A stretch of DNA of 64,000 bases from Spongilla lacustris (Eukaryota > Porifera > Demospongiae > Spongillida > Spongillidae): assembly GCA_949361645.1 (NCBI GenBank), contig OX442433.1, positions 6,261,529 through 6,325,528 on the forward strand, given 5' to 3'. The notes below the pieces were generated by a model that had not been told where the DNA came from, did not search any database, and was given only the letters and a program-made list of their open reading frames with translations. The translations under genes were made by a program, and so were the position numbers. Shown piece after piece: positions 58,041-64,000 of this stretch; within the stretch, counting starts at the first letter, position 1, and every line of letters begins with the position of its first letter.

Positions 58041-58109
58041 TTCTTCTTGATCACTGTGTTGGGTTAGGAACACAGATGTGCACGTAAGGTACTAACCATG
58101 TTAGAGAAA

Positions 58110-59340
58110 TTAAAACTGCACAAGCTCAACCCACCATAACCAGCAAACGCTCTCATCTCACCACAGAGAACACCTCATCCTATGGGGAATGACAGCCGTG
58201 CAACAGCTAGCTTAATATTCTAATTACAAAGCATCCATACCTTACAAACCATGTCCATGTACATGACAGAAACACACTCCCAACCCACCATATCCAGCAA
58301 ACACTCTCATCTCACCACAGAGAACACCTCATCCCATAGGGAATGACAGCCGTGCAACAGCTAGCTTAATATTCAAATTACAAAGCACCTTAACAGGTAC
58401 TGACAGAAACACACTCCCAACACACCATAACCAGCAAACACTCTCATAACACCACAGAGAACACCTCAACCCATAGGGAATACTAGTCGTGCATCAGCTA
58501 GCTTAATATTCAAATTACAAAGCACCTTAACAGGTACTGACAAACCATGTCCATGTACATGACAGAAACACACTCCCAACACACCATAACCAGCAAACAC
58601 TCTCATAACACCACAGAGAACACCTCATCCCATAGGGAATACTAGTCGTGCATCAGCTAGCTTAATATTCAAATTACAAAGCACCTTAACAGGTACTGAC
58701 AAACCATGTCCATGTACATGACAGAAACACACCATAACCAGCAAACACTCTCATAACACCACAGAGAACACCTCATCCCATAGGGAATACTAGTCGTGCA
58801 TCACAGGGGCGGCGGAACAGATACCGCAGGTCCCGCGGCTGCGGGACCAATGTTAAGGGCACAAATTAAAAATAAAAAGTCCAGGCATCATTTTCAACTT
58901 GTACCGCGTGACTGATCAGAATATAATACGGCCGAAACGGCGAAAGCGGACACCCCACTGATTGAATCGGCCGAAAGTGGACTGCACCCCCCCCCCCCCC
59001 CCCCCCCCATACTTAGCTGGCGGGACCAATGCTAAATAGCTTCCGCCGCCCCTGCATCAGCTAGCTTAATATTCAAATTACAAAGCACCTTAACAGGTAC
59101 TGACAAACCATGTCCATGTACATGACAGAAACACACTCCCAACACACCATAACCAGCAAACACTCTCATCTCACCACAGAGAACACGTCATCCTATGGGC
59201 CGTTCAACAGCTAGCTTAATATTCTAATTAAAAAGCATCCATACCTTACCAGGTACAGACAAACCATGTCCATGAACATGACAGAAACACACTCCCAACA
59301 CACCATAACCAGCAAACACTCTCATCGTCTAGAACACTCT
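58110..59340. repeat. Tandem array of 125-170-bp units
   Basis: About seven copies of a unit with ACACCATAACCAGCAAACAC, CCACAGAGAACACCTCATCC, AGCTAGCTTAATATTC and CATGTCCATGTACATGAC. Units differ by internal deletions. One is split by the element at 58804-59054. Confidence 0.9.
58804..59054. mobile_element. 251-bp TIR element with 5-bp TSD
   Basis: Begins CAGGGGCGGCGGAA and ends TTCCGCCGCCCCTG, flanked by CATCA at 58799-58803 and 59055-59059. Neighbouring array units give the empty site GTGCATCAGCTAG, which confirms the insertion. A poly(C) run lies near 58988-59008. Confidence 0.88.
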
Positions 59341-59542
59341 CATGCGTCTAGAACAAGCGAGGTCATCATTTGGCCTTGGAGAAGGCATGGGTAGTAAGCT
59401 TGTGATGGTCATTCTCCCTCACACATGCACTTCCATGTCCTTCGTACAAGTATTCCTTATAAATAAAGTCATCTTTCATTTCCTGTCAAAAATAGCAATT
59501 GTGGCTGACAAATAGATTTCCTTCAGTTCCTACTAGTGACCA

Positions 59543-59586
<44 letters not shown>

Positions 59587-59599
59587 AATATAAAACCTC

Positions 59600-60366
59600 C
59601 TACTTGGAATCTGGAATTGAATGTGAAACCTGTTCCAACTCAACCCTGAAGAAGTTCCACACAAATCGCCTAAAAATCTCTGCTACTGCAAGGGTTGTAT
59701 ACAGTAAATCAGAGTCTTTCCGCCACAGTAAAACCACCGTCAACTTCACTGTCCAAGTGAAGCGAAGCAAGAAATTCAAGACCATAGCAAAGTAATGTAG
59801 CACTTGCGTCTGTAGAGTCGGTGGGGTCTGAGGGAGAAGTTGGCATCAACCATCCCCCAGTCAAAGTAGATGTCCCACACAAAGGTGTACATGGCGTTGA
59901 CAAGGGAGGACAGAACCAAGCAGGCCACAACCCAGCCCGTGTCCAGAAAGCCCAGGGACATCACGCTGGTTCCGCGGGGCACCCAGACTGAGAACAGCGC
60001 AGCAAAGAACACCACAGGGAAGGTGGTGCAGTACTTGGCCGCGTTGAAGAGGTGCCTTCCATTCCCCGTGTCGTAGAAACTCCTCAGGCATTGCAGGAAG
60101 CGCCACAGGGCGGGGAGGCAGGAGAGGATAGGCCGCACCCCGCTGCCGCTGGACATGCAGGCCTCCAGCAGCGTCGGGTCCGCGGCTGCGCTGGATCCGG
60201 AGATGCAGGTGATGTAGTGGAGGTCCAACAAAACGGGAGGTTGACTGAAATGGCGTGGCAGAACAAATAGAGGCCTATCAGCACCGCGTACAGGTAACTG
60301 AACAGCCCGGCCACGCTAAAGAAGTAGTGCGGCGTGGGCAGTGAACTGTACGAAAAGTCGAACATT
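59600..60366 (-). pseudogene. XPR1-like EXS-domain exon, frameshifted and internally deleted
   Basis: The minus strand opens after an acceptor-like CTACGTAG at 60367 with MFDFSYSSLPTPHYFFSVAG, then LLDLHYITCISG, GVRPILSCLPALWRFLQCLR, NAAKYCTTFPVVFFAALFSV, YTFVWDIYFDWGMVD and, in another frame, LNFLLRFTWTVKL and EIFRRFVWNFFRVELEQ. This is the order of the EXS domain of the phosphate exporter XPR1. Two frame breaks (about 60240 and 59800) and the loss of about 60 residues between the first two segments mean it cannot make a full EXS domain. Either it is a pseudogene or the assembly is faulty here. No SPX-domain exons are seen upstream. Confidence 0.8.
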
Positions 60367-61044
60367 GCTACGTAGTGTGTGTGTGTGTAAAACACATGCA
60401 CCCTGAGTAACTGAAGGTCCCATTGTATGCGTCTGGCTATTGTATGTGTCTGGCTTTTGCACGCGTCTGGCTTTGATTCTATTGTGATGTTATACCTGCA
60501 TCAGTTTGGTTCAATCATCATTGTCAGATTGGGATTGTATTTGTGTGTGTGCATGTGTATATGCATTCCACTAATTTGACACGTGCACATATACACACAT
60601 ACAAACACACATGTGCACACACATACATACAACACACACACAAAATGCAGCTTTTCTAAAGGCTATGGTAGAATTGTGAAAAACAAAGCTCCTCCCACTG
60701 ATTATACACACATACAACACACTATAGCTGTAGCTATGTCTTGCTTTATGCTGTGACTGCTCAGGTCTTTATGTAACCGCTTGTTTCTTTATTAACCTTC
60801 TTCAGTTCTGGAATAACGGATGGAGACACTGATCTTGTTCAGTTGTGTATAATGTGTACGTTGTGTAATAAATTATGGCTCAATATTAATTTTTAAATAC
60901 AGTATAACAGTACATTTCTCTGACCTGGAGGAGCTTTTCTTTTTCTTCACTTTCACTGTTAGTTGTAAGTGCACTGTCTTGTAGTTGTAATGTTATTGCA
61001 ACCTACCTAAAGAAGTGTTTCCTTTTCTGTTAGTCCACACGTAC

Positions 61045-61098
61045 CAGAGCCGGCGGAAGGTCTAAAATTCTACCCAGGCATGAGGAGGGGTGCCAAGT

Positions 61099-61129
<31 letters not shown>

Positions 61130-61211
61130 GCGGAAGCTTTAAATGTATATGTAAGCCCAAAAATCAACCCAGGCAATTGCCTGGGTTGCCTGCTGGGCTC
61201 CGCCGGCCATG
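61045..61211. mobile_element. 167-bp element with GCCGGCGGA ends
   Basis: Starts CAGAGCCGGCGGAAGG and ends TCCGCCGGCCATG, flanked by CGTAC on both sides (61040-61044 and 61212-61216). The interior is a 30-G homopolymer plus an internal inverted pair (ACCCAGGCA...TGCCTGGGT). The GGCGGA ends and 5-bp duplication resemble the element at 58804. Confidence 0.65.
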
Positions 61212-61583
61212 CGTACACGCACATGACTGCACCACACTCTATAGAAGTTGAAGCTGAAGAGTGGAATCTTTGGTACTGCAGTATCATAGTTGTTTTCTCT
61301 GCTGCTAAAATAGGTAAAATGGCGGGACTACACGTGCAGTCCTTATATAGCTCGAAGATACAAAGTCCTTGTTGAGATCATGTTGGATGATGTAATCGTT
61401 TCAATATTTCTGGGCGTAGGTCTTATTGTCCAACTTTTAATGGGCCGCAAACAGCCGTGAGCTCGAATAAACGCGCGCGTACGAGATAATTAGCTGTTGC
61501 TTAGCATTGATTTATTTATAGGAATAAATAAACCAATGCTCAGCAATTATCACGTGCGTATAATATAGCGTCAACCCTGAAGA

Positions 61584-62342
61584 ATGAGCGACGACGACTT
61601 TTACGCTACCAACCTGCTAGGGGACCCCCAGCTAGCTCAAAAGATAGTGATCCCAACTTTGAGACCTGAGTTGGCAGAAAAATACAGTCACCGTTGCGAC
61701 ATTTCACGCCTTGTAGGCATTTTTACTTCTGTCCTCGATACCTGTACAGCGTTTCCCACTTTCATTCAGCTGTCCCAAATACCGCGTGGAGAACCTACTA
61801 AGACTTTCCGTTGCGAGCACAACTACGAAGACTTTCTGTTGAGCACGAAGATCGAATTTGGATGCCTAGATGGTACTGGGAAAGCGTTTGTGAATGTGCG
61901 AATGCCAAATGATGGCTTCGTGTACCTTTCTCCGAGGTCTTCTCCATTGAAAGACCACATTGACCACACCCAGAGCACCATCACTCGCCACAAAGGGATT
62001 CCGCATTGGCATGAGGTGAACACTGAACAGCTCCATGAGGATCTTCAGCCACTTTTGGTGTTCTTTGCGAACTGGCTTTGTGGTCGGCCGCATGCCTCGG
62101 GGGAGTCATTTCCGGACACCATTACCAAGCTCAGACCGTCTGCTAGCGCTTGGTATAATAACGATGGCAACCGCATGGACATTCACCTGTCGGCCTCTAC
62201 ACCTGATGGGCGGGAGTGCGTCTGGAGTCTCTCCTTTGAGCCTTGGAGCCCAGTTATTAAATCCAAGGCGAAAAACACAGGAGTGTTTACATTAACTGAT
62301 TTAATGAATTTTCAGGCTGCGCAGGCCAAAAAGAAGAAATGA
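61584..62342 (+). CDS. Intact single-exon protein of unknown function, 252 aa
   Basis: The ATG at 61584 (AAGAATGAGC) opens an uninterrupted frame to TGA. The protein starts MSDDDFYATNLLGDPQLAQK, contains SHRCDISRLVGIFTSVLDTC, FVNVRMPNDGFVYLSPR, VFFANWLCGRPHASG and WSLSFEPWSPVIKSK, and ends in a basic AQAKKKK. There is no signal peptide or membrane helix. It is mixed alpha/beta in composition with evenly spread Trp and Cys. Codon usage looks like that of the TPR-CHAT gene, and the frame lacks low-complexity runs, so it is probably a real host gene. I recognise no family or catalytic motif. Confidence 0.7.
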   Translation: MSDDDFYATNLLGDPQLAQKIVIPTLRPELAEKYSHRCDISRLVGIFTSVLDTCTAFPTFIQLSQIPRGEPTKTFRCEHNYEDFLLSTKIEFGCLDGTGKAFVNVRMPNDGFVYLSPRSSPLKDHIDHTQSTITRHKGIPHWHEVNTEQLHEDLQPLLVFFANWLCGRPHASGESFPDTITKLRPSASAWYNNDGNRMDIHLSASTPDGRECVWSLSFEPWSPVIKSKAKNTGVFTLTDLMNFQAAQAKKKK

Positions 62343-62687
62343 ATCCTCACCAGATCAAACAAAAACAAAATGGGTGTGGTGAAGGAGAAGAAACCAGATT
62401 TTGATAAATGCAAAGATGATTGTGTGTAGTGTTGTACTTGTAAACTAGTGTCCAGAACTCACAATCCTGGGTGGTGTACGAAACTCCATTTCGTCTATGA
62501 TCTGATCATTAATTTATTGTGTTAAAGTAGCAACAGCCAGCTCAAAAAACAACTCTTACAGGGAGGTTATCCAATTGAGGCCAATAGCGAATTCAGTTGA
62601 TGTCACTATGGATCATGGAACTTGTACCTTTATTAGAAGATTCTTTCAGTTTAAAATCTAATTGAGAACATTACACACTGCGCGACA

Positions 62688-63106
62688 TAGTATCGTATGC
62701 AGTAATATGCAGAGTGTGCGCACGCAATGGTATGCAGATACATATCCAGACATGCACGTTTGCGGACCAATATACATACTCATACCTACATATTTGAATA
62801 TTTGTGTGACAAACCCGAAAATTACAATAGTGCGCAATAAATAAGAACAGTAAAGAAAAACATTCTCTACAAGAAAGTTGGTGGTATATAGGATTTGATA
62901 ACAATTGGTGGTGTAAAAAAGGCCTTATCAGAAGTGAAAATGTAATAGTCCTATATTAAGCACACAAACAACATATGCCCTAGAAATGTGCTAAATATAG
63001 GACTATTACATTTTCACTTCTGACAAGGCGTTGTTTCCTTGCTTTTTACACCACCAATTGTTATCAAATCCTATATACCACCAACTTTCTTGTAGAGAAT
63101 GTTTTT
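62688..63106. mobile_element. Palindromic hairpin element with shared flank, copy 2
   Basis: The palindrome at 62856-63106 is nearly perfect, with arms of about 120 bp: ACATTCTCTACAAGAAAGTT at the left and AACTTTCTTGTAGAGAATGT at the right, around a centre near ACATATGCCCTAGAAA. The preceding 160 bp match the flank of copy 1, including GCAGATACATATCCAGACAT. Confidence 0.88.
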
Positions 63107-63660
63107 ATTTACTTGTTTCATAATTTTTTTTTTTAGACATACAACAGGTTGTGTGATGTCATATGCTGACATGTACATGAACAAAGCTAAGTGACCCAAT
63201 ATCAGGACTGAAATCTTAGAAAGGCAGGATGCGTGTTTTTAACATTAATGATATGAAAATCTTCCCTTGCTATAGTTAGACCAATCTTTATCATGCTTTT
63301 ATGCATAATGTATAACGGTATTTCATAACAGCAAATGTACAATGCATAAAATAAAACATTAATAGCACATATATACTACCAGAGTCAAGTGATGGTTAAT
63401 AGTTAACCACCACAGCCTCTTCCACCTCGTCCTCTTTCCACCGCCTTATCCTCCATTGCGGCTACCTCTTCCACCTCGTTACAGACAGATTGCATTGGGA
63501 GCATGATGTTTTCAGCAGCTTTATGAGTTTAGAATTCACTCTGAATTATGTATAAATAGACTGCAATTTAAACAGAAGTCGTCACAACTTAGTATTACAT
63601 TAATTGATTACAGGAATACATAAACATATAGCTAACAACTACACTACCTAACATATACTT
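63107..63660. other. Non-coding, nothing recognised
   Basis: AT-rich, with a short CCACCTCGT(C/T)(C/A)-type low-complexity stretch near 63421-63480. Confidence 0.5.
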
Positions 63661-63664
63661 ATCC

Positions 63665-64000
63665 TAGGGGACACAGACCCAACCTAGCTCTCTGCACCTG
63701 CGGTCGTTGGTGTTGTGCTTGTGTGCTTCGGCCTTACCAGCTGCTGACCCACTTGTAGCTCCCGCTTCATTCAATGTGTTGGAGTTAATATTATAACATG
63801 AATATACAGTAACAGCACTGGTTAAATACAAATACAGCTCTAAGGTAGACGAGCTATCCTATAGAGGATAGCTGTAACATTAGCCCTGACCAGGTGGAGA
63901 TTCAGTCGGCTATAGATCTCATTAAGTACGTTGGACTTTGGCCGACACATGGAGGTGGCAAGTCTAATGGCTACAGAGGAGACAATGGTAGTGGCTTCTT
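63665..64000 (-). pseudogene. Retroelement C-terminal fragment at right edge
   Basis: The minus strand reads NTLNEAGATSGSAAGKAEAH and RRCRELGWVCVP, the same domain as at 3407 and 20387. The plus-strand words GAGCTATCCT...AGAGGA(C/T)AGCTGTA at about 63850 match 20188, so the fragment extends at least that far. It is truncated by the window end. Confidence 0.65.

Noticed and set aside
59499..59795. Plus-strand frame with (HT)n then a Lys/Ser-rich tail ending in TAA
   Set aside because: It is antisense to the XPR1-like EXS exon, whose minus-strand reading (FRRFVWNFFRVE) is clearly the conserved one, and its start is a CA microsatellite.

Overview
The window is eukaryotic nuclear DNA, most likely from an early-branching marine animal. 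A demosponge is my best guess, but the sequence alone does not settle it. The genes are split by short GT-AG introns, many only 50-70 nt. The recognisable proteins are a J1-crystallin/ADP-ribosylglycohydrolase, a TPR-CHAT protein, secreted cysteine-rich inhibitor-like proteins and an XPR1-like EXS domain. DNA transposons, foldback elements, minisatellites and long poly(G)/poly(C) tracts fill most of the rest. There is one 200-base assembly gap at 46301-46500.

Layout. 1-2.5 kb: a crystallin J1-like gene on the minus strand that runs off the left edge. 3.4-4.1 kb: a dead retroelement fragment. 4.7 kb: a 62-bp hairpin element with a target-site duplication. 5.2-5.8 kb: an intact three-exon gene for a small secreted TIL-domain protein. 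6.26-11.26 kb: a decayed 5-kb Ginger/KRBA2-like DNA transposon (integrase, Ulp1-like protease, PHD finger) with a hAT-type element in one intron. 12.9-13.8 kb: a TIR element filled with minisatellite. 16.9-18.8 kb and 44.0-46.1 kb: two copies of one duplicated segment. 20.4-31.9 kb and 31.9-40.1 kb: two tandem duplication units, each with a signal-peptide gene of one secreted family, followed by repeat-derived DNA. A third relative begins at 42.4 kb. The first unit's gene has a 15-bp repeat (Pro-Ala-Thr-Ala-Lys) expanded to about 47 copies, and its first intron has grown from about 65 nt to 4.7 kb through nested foldback and hAT insertions.

Right third. 46.6-49.6 kb: a large TPR-CHAT gene, 5'-incomplete because of the gap. 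50.6 kb: a likely first exon with a PPAY motif. 50.8-52.3 kb: a hAT-like element with a perfect 8-bp TSD. 52.4-55.3 kb: a young, internally deleted LTR retrotransposon with a tRNA-Leu primer site and a 5-bp TSD. 56.3-57.4 kb: four coherent exons of an unidentified gene. 59.6-60.4 kb: a broken XPR1-like EXS exon on the minus strand. 61.6-62.3 kb: an intact single-exon gene of unknown function. 63.7 kb: another retroelement fragment.

Together, the host genes fall into two themes: a dispersed family of secreted, signal-peptide-plus-short-exon proteins at 5.2, 21.2, 32.9 and 42.4 kb, with TIL and pacifastin-like inhibitor modules, and intracellular signalling or metabolic proteins (TPR-CHAT, ADP-ribosylglycohydrolase-like). 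The strongest unexplained structure is a roughly 300-bp block inside the duplicated repeat region that lies in opposite orientations between identical flanks in different copies.
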